Part shown: positions 1-7,087 of the stretch, piece after piece
Layout: each line of letters starts with the position of its first letter
Position numbering within the stretch: position 1 is the first letter of the stretch
Assembly (NCBI GenBank): GCA_964466465.1
Contig: CAYXNJ010000031.1
Location: 1 to 34,520, forward strand
DNA length: 34,520 nucleotides
Source: Sulfurospirillum sp964466465
GTDB lineage: Bacteria; Campylobacterota; Campylobacteria; Campylobacterales; Sulfurospirillaceae
Reading direction: 5' to 3'
The notes under the pieces: model-generated
What the model was told of the DNA's origin: nothing
Seen by the model: the letters and a program-made list of their open reading frames with translations, nothing else
Database searches by the model: none
Made by a program: the position numbers and the translations under genes

Positions 1-1
1 A

Positions 2-232
2 GGTACAGGAAATTTTTCTGTCACAAAAAATCAGATGATTTTATCTATACAAGAACAAATTATCTTAATCCTTGTTGCAATAGTATTGTTTATGATAGTT
101 GATTCAACTTTTATAAAAAACCATCAGGAATATAAAATATTTGTTGAAGCATTATTAATAGGAACATTTATTTATGCATTAAGAATTTTATATGATACCG
201 CAAAAAGTGTATTTGTGATTTTAGATTATTAA
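2..232 (+). CDS. Small hydrophobic protein, probably partial at the window edge
   Basis: I do not recognise this gene. The first in-frame ATG is at 35 and would give 65 residues, but no ribosome binding site precedes it and the frame stays open back to the window start, so the gene may begin outside. From the ATG there are two hydrophobic stretches, about residues 8-24 and 38-52, with a polar link containing IKNHQEYK between them. This suggests two membrane spans and a short tail. It ends 38 bases before the RhuM gene on the same strand. It could be a complete small membrane protein or the C-terminal end of a larger one. Confidence 0.45.
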   Translation, partial: GTGNFSVTKNQMILSIQEQIILILVAIVLFMIVDSTFIKNHQEYKIFVEALLIGTFIYALRILYDTAKSVFVILDY

Positions 233-270
233 ATACAAAGACAGAATAAAATAAGAACAGGCAACTTAAA

Positions 271-1299
271 ATGATCAGTGACATACCAATATCCAATATC
301 CTTATTTACCAAAGTGAAGATGGCAAAACTAAGATAGAAACAAGGCTTGAAAATGAGACGGTTTGGCTTAATATTGAGCAAATGGCGGAGCTATTTCAAA
401 GAGATAGAACGGTCATATCCAAACATATTAAAAATATTTTTCAAGAGGGAGAACTTGATAAAACTGTGGTGTGTGCACAATGTGCACATACCACTAAACA
501 CGGTGCGATAGAAAACAAAACGCAGATTTCTTACACAAAATATTACAACCTCGATGTCATTATCTCCGTAGGCTATCGTGTGAAGTCATTGCAAGGCACG
601 AAGTTTCGCCAATGGGCAACGGCAAGGCTCAAAGAGTACATCGTCAAAGGCTTTACCATGAACGATGAGTTGCTAAAGCTTGCAGGTGGTGGAAATTACT
701 TTGAAGAGCTTTTAGCGCGCATTCGTGATATACGAAGCAGTGAGAAGATTTTTTGGCGTAAAGTGTTAGACATCTATGCAACGAGCATAGACTATGATGC
801 AAAGGCGGAGCAAAGTGTGCTCTTTTTTCAAACGGTACAAAACAAAATGCACTGGGCAGTCCATGGCAATACGGCGGCGGAACTTGTCTATGAAAGGGCA
901 GATAGCGCCAAGCCACACATGGGGCTTACCCATTTCAAAGGCACGCACCCAACGAGGCAAGACATCGGTGTTGCCAAAAATTATCTTAGCGAAGATGAAC
1001 TCAACCTTTTAAATCGTATGGTGACAGCGTACATCGAACTTGCCGAAATCCAAGCGATGAGCAAAACACCTATGTATATGAGCGATTGGATAGCACGATT
1101 GGATGATTTTTTGAAAATGACAGGCAAAGATATACTCGAACATGCAGGCAAAATTAGCCACGACACAGCGATGCACAAAGCATACGATGAATATGAAAAA
1201 TACAAAGAACAAACGAAAAATGAACTCTCACGGGTTGAGGAAGATTTTATAGCCTATATCGATACAACGGCGAAGATGCTGAAAAAAGCTAAAAAGTAA
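271..1299 (+). CDS. RhuM-family protein (virulence protein RhuM-like)
   Basis: This 342-aa protein matches the RhuM family in full length. The N-terminal third carries the family pattern: a winged-helix-like stretch (TVWLNIEQMAELFQRDRTVI), then ELDKTVV, then YYNLDVIISVGYRVKS and FRQWATARLKEYI. The middle has the family block VQNKMHWAVHGNTAAELVYERAD and KPHMGLTHFKG. The C-terminal 60 residues are charged and probably form a coiled coil. The biochemical function of RhuM proteins is not established. The name comes from a Salmonella pathogenicity island gene, and relatives are scattered among accessory regions. There is no convincing Shine-Dalgarno before the ATG. The coding sequence contains a 29-bp near-palindrome (466-494). 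The stop codon lies in a hairpin shared with the convergent paaK operon. Confidence 0.85.
   Translation: MISDIPISNILIYQSEDGKTKIETRLENETVWLNIEQMAELFQRDRTVISKHIKNIFQEGELDKTVVCAQCAHTTKHGAIENKTQISYTKYYNLDVIISVGYRVKSLQGTKFRQWATARLKEYIVKGFTMNDELLKLAGGGNYFEELLARIRDIRSSEKIFWRKVLDIYATSIDYDAKAEQSVLFFQTVQNKMHWAVHGNTAAELVYERADSAKPHMGLTHFKGTHPTRQDIGVAKNYLSEDELNLLNRMVTAYIELAEIQAMSKTPMYMSDWIARLDDFLKMTGKDILEHAGKISHDTAMHKAYDEYEKYKEQTKNELSRVEEDFIAYIDTTAKMLKKAKK
466..494. repeat. 29-bp near-perfect palindrome inside the RhuM gene
   Basis: Arms 466-479 (GTGGTGTGTGCACA) and 481-494 (TGTGCACATACCAC) are inverted copies around a single central A. Thirteen of 14 pairs match, and the one mismatch is G against T. The core TGTGCACA is itself an 8-bp palindrome that occurs twice. 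It encodes the VVCAQCAH stretch of the protein. It may be an operator-like site or chance. Confidence 0.7.
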
Positions 1300-1325
1300 G
1301 TAAGGCTTAAAAACCTTACTTACTT
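1294..1325. terminator. 12-bp hairpin between convergent RhuM and paaK genes
   Basis: The arms AAGTAAGTAAGG (1294-1305) and CCTTACTTACTT (1314-1325) pair perfectly across an 8-base loop. The hairpin contains both stop codons (RhuM TAA 1297-1299 and the paaK TAA on the minus strand at 1320-1322). Read on the minus strand it is followed by T-rich sequence (TTTTTAGCTTTTTT), so it looks like an intrinsic terminator for the paaK operon. The T-run is poor on the plus strand. Confidence 0.7.
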
Positions 1326-2618
1326 CGGTCGTTTATCCACCACTCTCACTGCTTTTCCCTCACTTCTCTGCAAAGATTTTGGAGCAACGAGTTTGACTTC
1401 AACATTGATGTAGAGGTTATTTAAAAGAGCATGTTCAAGGTTTTTCTTGAGACTTCCTAAGTAACTTACATCATCGCTGATTAAGTGTTCATCAAGTTCG
1501 ATGTCGATTTCGAGTTTATCGAGGTAGCCTTTTTTATCGGCGATGATTTGGTAGTTGAGCGTAATACCTTCTTGTGTGGAAAGCACATGTTCTATCTGCG
1601 ATGGGAAAACGTTGACACCGTTGATGAGGAGCATATCGTCACTTCTGCCTACGATACTCTCAATGCGACCGATGGTTCTACCACAACGGCATGGAATGCG
1701 TGTAAGGGAAGTGATGTCACCTGTGCGGTAGCGAATGATCGGCAAGCCTTGTTTGGTTAGCGTAGTAATGACTAGCTCGCCACGTGTGCCCTCAGGTAGG
1801 ACTTCGCCTGTTTCGGGGTTGATGATCTCAGGGTAGAAGTGGTCTTCGTGAATGTGCAGCAGGTTTGAGTGCTTGCAGTTACACGCCACACCTGGTCCTA
1901 TGATCTCGGAGAGCCCATAAATCTCATGGTAGTCTATGCCCCAAATATGGGCTATCTCGTTTTTAAGTCCTTCGCTGGTTGGCTCAGCTCCGAAAAATCC
2001 CACACGTAGTTTGAAATCTTTTTGGATGTCATACCCCTCAGCTTTTGCCACTTCTGCCATATGTAGCGCAAACGAAGGCGTTGCAGTCAGCACCGTTGCG
2101 CCAAAGTCTTTGAGGAGTAGAAGCTGACGAGAGGTAAAGCCTGTGGAGCTTGGAATGACGGCGATTTTCATGCGCTCAGCGGCATTGTGAAAGCCAAGAC
2201 CGCCCGTAAAAAGCCCATAACCATGCGAGTTTTGCATGATGTCTTGACAGGTCACACCACCCATCGTAAAGGCTCTTCCCATCACTTCCGCCCAAATGTC
2301 CATATCATGCTCAGTGTAGCCCACAACGGTGGGCTTTCCTGTTGTTCCACTACTGCTGTGGATGCGGACGATTTGGTCCATATCGACCGAGAACATCCCA
2401 AACGGGTAGTTGTCACGCAAGTCTTTTTTCTTTGTGAAAGGAAGTTTAGCAAGGTCTTCTAAACTCTTCACATCCTGCGGTAAAACGCCGTGCTCGTCAA
2501 ACTTTTTTTTGTAAAAAGGGACGAGATGATAGACCCTAAGGAGTGTTTCTTTGAGATGTTTGAGTTGCCACGCTTGAAGCTCATCACGGCACAAGCTTTC
2601 ATTTTTACTAAATGTCAT
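1320..2618 (-). CDS. paaK: Phenylacetate-CoA ligase family protein, copy 1
   Basis: This 432-aa AMP-forming aryl-acid CoA ligase would convert an aryl-acetate, ATP and CoA to the aryl-acetyl-CoA, AMP and pyrophosphate. Visible motifs are the phosphate loop SSSGTTGKP (88-96), EIYGLSE (232-238), the hinge-side RYRTGD (296-301) and a CRCGR pair of cysteines (310-314). INGVNVFPSQIEHVL starts the C-terminal lid domain, and the C-terminal GKAVRV carries the likely catalytic lysine (422). It is the last gene of the iorA-iorB-paaK-ACT-paaK operon, 3 bases after the ACT gene. A paralogue of identical length lies two genes upstream. In family members linked to ior genes the aryl-acetyl-CoA may also be consumed to make ATP, so the direction is not settled by sequence. 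The exact aryl substrate is unknown. Confidence 0.9.
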   Translation of the reverse strand: MTFSKNESLCRDELQAWQLKHLKETLLRVYHLVPFYKKKFDEHGVLPQDVKSLEDLAKLPFTKKKDLRDNYPFGMFSVDMDQIVRIHSSSGTTGKPTVVGYTEHDMDIWAEVMGRAFTMGGVTCQDIMQNSHGYGLFTGGLGFHNAAERMKIAVIPSSTGFTSRQLLLLKDFGATVLTATPSFALHMAEVAKAEGYDIQKDFKLRVGFFGAEPTSEGLKNEIAHIWGIDYHEIYGLSEIIGPGVACNCKHSNLLHIHEDHFYPEIINPETGEVLPEGTRGELVITTLTKQGLPIIRYRTGDITSLTRIPCRCGRTIGRIESIVGRSDDMLLINGVNVFPSQIEHVLSTQEGITLNYQIIADKKGYLDKLEIDIELDEHLISDDVSYLGSLKKNLEHALLNNLYINVEVKLVAPKSLQRSEGKAVRVVDKRPK

Positions 2619-2621
2619 GAC

Positions 2622-3056
2622 TTACTCGTAAAAATGTTTAGCTTGAACGATCTCAATGTTTTTGGCTTTCAATGCAGCAATGGCATCGTTGAAGCGATCT
2701 TTGTCAACACTGAAGATAAAAATACCCGTGCTTGCTTCATAAAAACTATAGGTATAAAGGATGTTAATGCCTTCATTTGAGAGGGCACTCACGGCTTTGT
2801 CAAAGCTTCCTACTACGTCTTCGATTTTGACACCGAAAACATCGGTAAAGCGCACGCTAAAGCCTTCATCTTCCAGTACGGCTTTTGCTTTTTCAGGATT
2901 GTCAACGATGGTTCTAACCAAACCAAAATCGGTTGAATCTGCAAGTAAAATAGACTTGATTGAGATGCTATTTTTAGAAAGAATGTGGGTTAAAACTGAG
3001 AGTTCACCCGCCTTATTTTCCAAAAAAATTGTCAGTTGTTTGATGTTGCATTTCAT
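2622..3056 (-). CDS. Tandem ACT-domain protein
   Basis: This 144-aa protein consists of two ACT domains and nothing else. The first (about 5-70) shows the typical start QLTIFLENKAGELSVLTHIL and continues to RTIVDNPEKAKAVL. The second (about 72-140) runs from FGVKIEDVVGSFDKAVSAL to FIFSVDKDRFNDAIAAL. ACT domains bind small ligands, usually amino acids, at domain interfaces. Proteins of this kind are commonly encoded beside paaK and ior genes. Its start codon overlaps the stop of the upstream paaK by one base and its stop is 3 bases before the next paaK, so all three are co-translated. I infer a sensor or allosteric partner of the ligases responding to aromatic amino acids. No DNA-binding domain is present. 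Confidence 0.88.
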   Translation of the reverse strand: MKCNIKQLTIFLENKAGELSVLTHILSKNSISIKSILLADSTDFGLVRTIVDNPEKAKAVLEDEGFSVRFTDVFGVKIEDVVGSFDKAVSALSNEGINILYTYSFYEASTGIFIFSVDKDRFNDAIAALKAKNIEIVQAKHFYE

Positions 3057-4354
3057 TAAAGACTCCTTTTATCGATGACACGCACGGCTTTGCCGATACT
3101 GCGTTCTATAGTTCTTGGCTCAACAAGTTTGATCTCTGCGTTAATGTAGAGGTTATTGAGCAGTTCATGTTGAATTTTTTTCTTTAACATTTCAAGCTGT
3201 CCGATACTGTCTAATGGCATATCTTCGGTGACTTCTACCATGATTTCGAGTTTATCGAGGTAGCCTTTTTTATCGGCGATGATTTGGTAGTTCAGGGTAA
3301 TGCCTTCGATGTTGGAGAGGACGTGTTCCACTTGCGATGGGAAGACATTGACACCATTGACGATGAGCATGTCATCTACGCGTCCCATGACACTTTTCAT
3401 GCGCACATGCGTTCTACCGCACTTACATGGTGTTCTATCCAAAGAGGTGATGTCACCTGTGCGGTAGCGGATGATTGGAAAGGCTTGTTTAGTAAGGCTG
3501 GTGATGACAAGCTCACCTTTTTCGCCATATGGCAGAACTTCAAGTGTTTTAGGGTCGATGATCTCAGGGTAGAAGTGATCTTCAAAGATATGAAGGTCTT
3601 TACTCTCAAAACAGTTTGCAGAAACACCAGGGCCTATGATCTCAGAAAGTCCATAAATCTCACAGTAGTGAATGCCCCAAACACGGGCTACTTCTTCTTT
3701 GAGTCCTAGACTGGTTGGCTCAGCGCCAAAGATACCACATTTGAGTTTGAAATCGTTTTGGATGTCATAACCCTCAGAGATAGCCGCTTCTGCCATATGA
3801 AGTGCGAAAGAAGGTGTAGAAGTTAAAACAGTTGCTTCAAAGTCTTTCATAAGCATCAGTTGTCGAGAGGTAAAACCACCTGAACTTGGTACAACCGTAG
3901 CGCCTACCGTTTCAGCACCATAGTGAAGCCCTAGACCACCTGTAAAAAGACCGTAGCCGTAGGCATTGTGCGATGTATCTTCACTGGTAACACCTGCCAT
4001 CGTAAAGACACGTGCCATAACTTCATTCCATGTGTCAAGATCGGCTTTAGTGTAACCTACAACGGTTGGTTTGCCTGTCGTTCCGCTACTGCTATGCACA
4101 CGTACAACCGCATCTTTTTTCACCGCAAAGAGTCCAAAAGGGTAGTTGTCACGTAAGTCTTGTTTTTTGGTAAACGGCAGTTTTGCGATGTCATCGATGG
4201 ATGTAATATCTGAAGGTGTGATGCCAAGTTCTGCAAATTTCTTTTGATAAAATGGTACATTGGCATAGACACGTGCAACGGTGTCTTGAAGCCTTTGCGT
4301 TTGAAGTTCGCTTAGTTTATGACGAGGTAATGTCTCTTCTTTTGACCAGATCAT
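3056..4354 (-). CDS. paaK: Phenylacetate-CoA ligase family protein, copy 2
   Basis: Another 432-aa aryl-acetate CoA ligase, colinear with the copy at 1320-2618 without obvious gaps. Long blocks are identical, for example SSSGTTGKPTVVGYT (88-102), EIYGLSEIIGPGV, RYRTGDITSL and INYQIIADKKGY-like C-terminal sequence, and the C-terminal GKAVRV is kept. The phosphate loop, the adenylate-binding YGLSE, a cysteine pair (CKCGR) and the C-terminal lysine are all present, so both copies should be active. Differences cluster in the first 60 residues, around 110-160 and near the C terminus. It overlaps iorB by 4 bases (ATGA) and is followed directly by the ACT gene. Two ligases in one operon suggest separate preferences, for example phenylacetate, 4-hydroxyphenylacetate or indoleacetate. 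Confidence 0.9.
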   Translation of the reverse strand: MIWSKEETLPRHKLSELQTQRLQDTVARVYANVPFYQKKFAELGITPSDITSIDDIAKLPFTKKQDLRDNYPFGLFAVKKDAVVRVHSSSGTTGKPTVVGYTKADLDTWNEVMARVFTMAGVTSEDTSHNAYGYGLFTGGLGLHYGAETVGATVVPSSGGFTSRQLMLMKDFEATVLTSTPSFALHMAEAAISEGYDIQNDFKLKCGIFGAEPTSLGLKEEVARVWGIHYCEIYGLSEIIGPGVSANCFESKDLHIFEDHFYPEIIDPKTLEVLPYGEKGELVITSLTKQAFPIIRYRTGDITSLDRTPCKCGRTHVRMKSVMGRVDDMLIVNGVNVFPSQVEHVLSNIEGITLNYQIIADKKGYLDKLEIMVEVTEDMPLDSIGQLEMLKKKIQHELLNNLYINAEIKLVEPRTIERSIGKAVRVIDKRSL

Positions 4355-4887
4355 TTTCCAGCCTTTGCATCGTTAATGCCTTGATGAAGTACCGCGATAT
4401 TTTGCTCCGCTACTTTAGCGTTCATCATGGTAATCGCCTCTTCAATCTCTTTTTCAGAAAACGGAAAGTGAGGATCAAGCGCGAGCGTAGCTCCTAGCAT
4501 ATAGACGTTTAGCGCATCTATAGGAAACTCTTTGGCTTTTGCTTTTTTGAAAGCATCGATGGTGTGTGTTTCAAAGTCAACTTTTGGAAATTTTTTAGTT
4601 GCGTTAACAACAATCGTTCCTTTGTCTTTACCCAAGTACTGAATGTTACGAAGCGCCTCGTTGCCCTCTAATGCGATGAGAAGATCTGCTTGTCCTTCAT
4701 CGATGGCAGGAGCGTAAAAATCGCCAATTTTGACATAACATGAAACGGAACCACCACGTTGACTCATGCCGTGATTTTCTGTACCTAAACATTTTTGGTT
4801 TTTAATAGCAGAGGCAATACTCAAAACTTTAACCAAAAAAACAGCACCTTGCCCGCCGATACCTGCGATAACGATTTGATATTTCAT
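4351..4887 (-). CDS. iorB: Indolepyruvate ferredoxin oxidoreductase, beta subunit
   Basis: This 178-aa protein is the small subunit of the two-subunit indolepyruvate:ferredoxin oxidoreductase. The enzyme decarboxylates aryl-pyruvates made by transamination of aromatic amino acids and yields aryl-acetyl-CoA, CO2 and reduced ferredoxin. It is a gamma-type 2-oxoacid oxidoreductase domain: glycine-rich start IAGIGGQGAVFLVKVLSIA, then TENHGMSQRGGSVSCYVKIG, a signature of the family. Length is in the usual range. The start is 2 bases after the iorA stop and the end overlaps the paaK start by 4 bases. The cytoplasmic heterodimer with IorA is expected. Confidence 0.93.
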   Translation of the reverse strand: MKYQIVIAGIGGQGAVFLVKVLSIASAIKNQKCLGTENHGMSQRGGSVSCYVKIGDFYAPAIDEGQADLLIALEGNEALRNIQYLGKDKGTIVVNATKKFPKVDFETHTIDAFKKAKAKEFPIDALNVYMLGATLALDPHFPFSEKEIEEAITMMNAKVAEQNIAVLHQGINDAKAGK

Positions 4888-4889
4888 GG

Positions 4890-6701
4890 TTATTTCTCCT
4901 CTTTTTTGACAAATGCGTCGGTCGGACAGACAACATCAAGACAAGCGCTACAGCCTGCACATAAGAAGAGGTCAATTTCCATTTTACCCGCTTCGTTGTA
5001 GTGCATTGGCGGACATTTGTAGTTGGTTATACACGAATCACATGCAACACATTTCTCTTCGTCAACTTCTACGCTCACTTTGCCAAGACGTCCTTTTGCG
5101 TTTTCTTTATCTAAAACACAAAACTCACGTACAACAGCAACAACAGGTGCATTAGCCGTTTTATAGGCTTCTTGAAGCGATTTCATGAAGTCAACGGTTT
5201 TGTTTAGGTCTGGCTCATAGATGTACTCATGACAGGTCAGTCCACATCCTTCAACGATGCGCTTGATGTCGATTTGATGAGGATTTGTACGCTCAGGTGT
5301 CGTTTGACGTCCTGTCATCGCAGTGGTTGAGTTATCTAAGATGACCAAAATAAATTTGTGATTTTGGTAAGCTGCATTGATGAGTGGTGCAACACCAGAG
5401 TGCATAAAGGTACTATCGCCGATGGTCGCTACAACGGTTTTGTCTGGGTCTGAAATGCTAAAACCACTCGCCATAGAAACACTCGCACCCATACATAAGA
5501 TGGTGTCAATCGCCGCTTGATTGAGTCCAAGTGTGTAACAGCCGATGTCAGAAGTATAGATAGACTTTTTCTTTTTAAACACTTTTGTAATGGCATAGTG
5601 AACATCACGGTGTGGACAGCCTGGACACATATTTGGCGGGCGTTTTGGAAGTTCTTCTGTGTATTTTTCACTTTTATAAGCATGACTTTGAGCAATGACA
5701 CCTGCATTTGCAAAAGCAGTGACAACTTTATCTTTTGAAAATTCGTCAATTTGGTGGAGGTATTTTGTCAGTTTTCCATACAGTTTTGGAGAGCTTAGTT
5801 GCTCTTCGATACAAGGGTAACTCTCTTCAAAAACGATGACTTTGTCATAGTTGGTAAAGAGCTCTTCAATTTTTTCTTTTGGAAGAGGGTATGGCATGTC
5901 GAGTTTTAAAATATCGGCTTTGATGTTTAACTCTTCTACGGCTTCTCGTACATAACCATCGCCTGTACCACTGGTAAGACAAAGCACATTTTCACCTTTA
6001 AAGGCATGCGTTTTTGGCTTGATGAGATGATCCCAGTTCCACATCTTAATCGCTTCTAAACGATCCAGTTGCTCTAAGCCTTGTCGAAACCTTCCAGCAG
6101 GAGGTACAGCGCCCCAACGGGGGATGTTGCGTTCAAAATCACCTTTATTGGCAGTTACTTTGATCTCATCATCAACATCACAAATCTCTCTTGCATGGCT
6201 GACACGCATAACAGGGCGTAACATAACAACGGATTCAAATTCGTGGGAGAGTTCAACACCTAGTTTTACCATATCGTAAGCTTCTTGAGGCGTACTAGGA
6301 TCAAGTACAGGAATACGTGCAAATTTTGCGAAGCTGCGGCTATCTTGTTCAGTTTGAGACGAATAGAAACCAGGATCATCACAGGAGATAAGGAGCATTG
6401 CGCCTTTAAGACCAATGTATGAGGCACTCATTAAAGCGTCACTCGCGACATTAAGCCCCACTTGTTTCATCGTAGCACAGGTGCGTTTACCCGAAATCGC
6501 TCCAGCATATGCTACTTCAAAACCTACTTTTTCATTAGTAGCCCATTGTGCATAGGCTTCAAGTTTGTTTTTATCTCGAAATTTTTGGAAATTTCCCAAA
6601 ATTTCACTTGAAGGCGTTCCTGGGTAGCCTGAAACCATATCAACCCCTGCGTGAATCAAACCAAGGGCGATGGCATCATTTCCCATCAAAATCTGTTTCA
6701 T
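4890..6701 (-). CDS. iorA: Indolepyruvate ferredoxin oxidoreductase, alpha subunit
   Basis: This 603-aa catalytic subunit of IOR begins with the pyrimidine-binding domain (MGNDAIALGLIHAGVDMVSG, YPGTPSSEI). It continues to the thiamine diphosphate domain with CPGCPHRD, GDSTFMHSGVAPLINAAY and DNSTTAMTGRQ. The C terminus holds two [4Fe-4S] motifs: Cys 551, 554, 557 and 563, then Cys 581, 584, 587 and 592. The first has an unusual five-residue gap before the fourth cysteine (CITNYKCP), which is common in IorA. It is the first gene of the operon, and its ATG faces the symporter promoter region. Placing two aryl-CoA ligases directly behind it supports phenyl-, hydroxyphenyl- and indolepyruvate as substrates. 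Confidence 0.95.
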   Translation of the reverse strand: MKQILMGNDAIALGLIHAGVDMVSGYPGTPSSEILGNFQKFRDKNKLEAYAQWATNEKVGFEVAYAGAISGKRTCATMKQVGLNVASDALMSASYIGLKGAMLLISCDDPGFYSSQTEQDSRSFAKFARIPVLDPSTPQEAYDMVKLGVELSHEFESVVMLRPVMRVSHAREICDVDDEIKVTANKGDFERNIPRWGAVPPAGRFRQGLEQLDRLEAIKMWNWDHLIKPKTHAFKGENVLCLTSGTGDGYVREAVEELNIKADILKLDMPYPLPKEKIEELFTNYDKVIVFEESYPCIEEQLSSPKLYGKLTKYLHQIDEFSKDKVVTAFANAGVIAQSHAYKSEKYTEELPKRPPNMCPGCPHRDVHYAITKVFKKKKSIYTSDIGCYTLGLNQAAIDTILCMGASVSMASGFSISDPDKTVVATIGDSTFMHSGVAPLINAAYQNHKFILVILDNSTTAMTGRQTTPERTNPHQIDIKRIVEGCGLTCHEYIYEPDLNKTVDFMKSLQEAYKTANAPVVAVVREFCVLDKENAKGRLGKVSVEVDEEKCVACDSCITNYKCPPMHYNEAGKMEIDLFLCAGCSACLDVVCPTDAFVKKEEK

Positions 6702-6757
6702 ATCGTTGTGCTCCGTTGCTGATAGATAGTAATGGTTTAAAGGGTATTGAAACTTAC

Positions 6758-6763
6758 TTTATA
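6758..6763 (-). promoter_or_regulatory. Candidate -10 box for the ior-paaK operon
   Basis: On the minus strand TATAAA follows a T-rich stretch and lies about 57 bases before the iorA ATG. This is the only good -10-like hexamer in front of iorA. There is no clear -35, which is normal for housekeeping promoters in Campylobacterota. It is a prediction from base pattern only. Confidence 0.35.
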
Positions 6764-6836
6764 AAATACTTATCTAAGCATACGTGTCAAAAGTGTTACA
6801 CACAAAGTGGGCATTTTTGAAACTTCATCATTTTTT

Positions 6837-6842
6837 TATAAT
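6837..6842 (+). promoter_or_regulatory. Candidate -10 box for the symporter genes
   Basis: A perfect TATAAT directly follows a run of seven T. Transcription would start near 6849, giving a leader of about 70 bases before the small accessory gene. The leader contains two near-identical blocks, ACTTTTAAGGA (6886-6896) and ACTTTTAAAAGGA (6897-6909). The second provides the AAAAGGA ribosome binding site. The rest of the 6702-6919 gap shows no RNA gene or terminator that I can support. Confidence 0.5.
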
Positions 6843-6919
6843 CGATTAAGGATGTAACTAAAGTTTCGTTAAAGCTTTTTATATTACTTTTAAGGAACTT
6901 TTAAAAGGAAGGTAGTTGT

Positions 6920-7087
6920 ATGGGAACATTTGATCTAGGGGTTGGCTCAGCGTTTTGGTTGATGAATGCAAGTGCTCTATTGTGTGTTATTTACGGCGTC
7001 ATCAACTGGGATAAAGACAAAGAGGAAAAGGTGCTTGAACGCAAGACGTGGGATAGAAATGAAGCTAAAATCAATGAGGATTTATGA
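6920..7087 (+). CDS. Symporter small accessory protein (55 aa)
   Basis: This is a short gene that is easy to miss. ATG at 6920 follows a strong ribosome binding site (AAAAGGAAGG). The 55-residue product has one membrane span (about residues 10-29: SAFWLMNASALLCVIYGVIN) and then a highly charged tail (NWDKDKEEKVLER, ending INEDL). Its stop codon overlaps the start of the symporter by 4 bases (ATGA), so the two are translationally coupled. Single-span proteins of this size and layout are known as small accessory proteins of sodium:solute symporters. The family assignment rests on size, topology and position, and I infer a role in assembling or stabilising the transporter. Confidence 0.8.
   Translation: MGTFDLGVGSAFWLMNASALLCVIYGVINWDKDKEEKVLERKTWDRNEAKINEDL

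Noticed and set aside
1485..3709. Several open frames on the plus strand over the paaK genes
   Set aside because: They mirror the codon pattern of the two ligases and the ACT gene, have no ribosome binding sites and encode no recognisable domains.
6702..6919. Riboswitch or small RNA in the iorA/symporter gap
   Set aside because: Only promoter elements and a short direct repeat are visible; no stable paired structure or known aptamer pattern.
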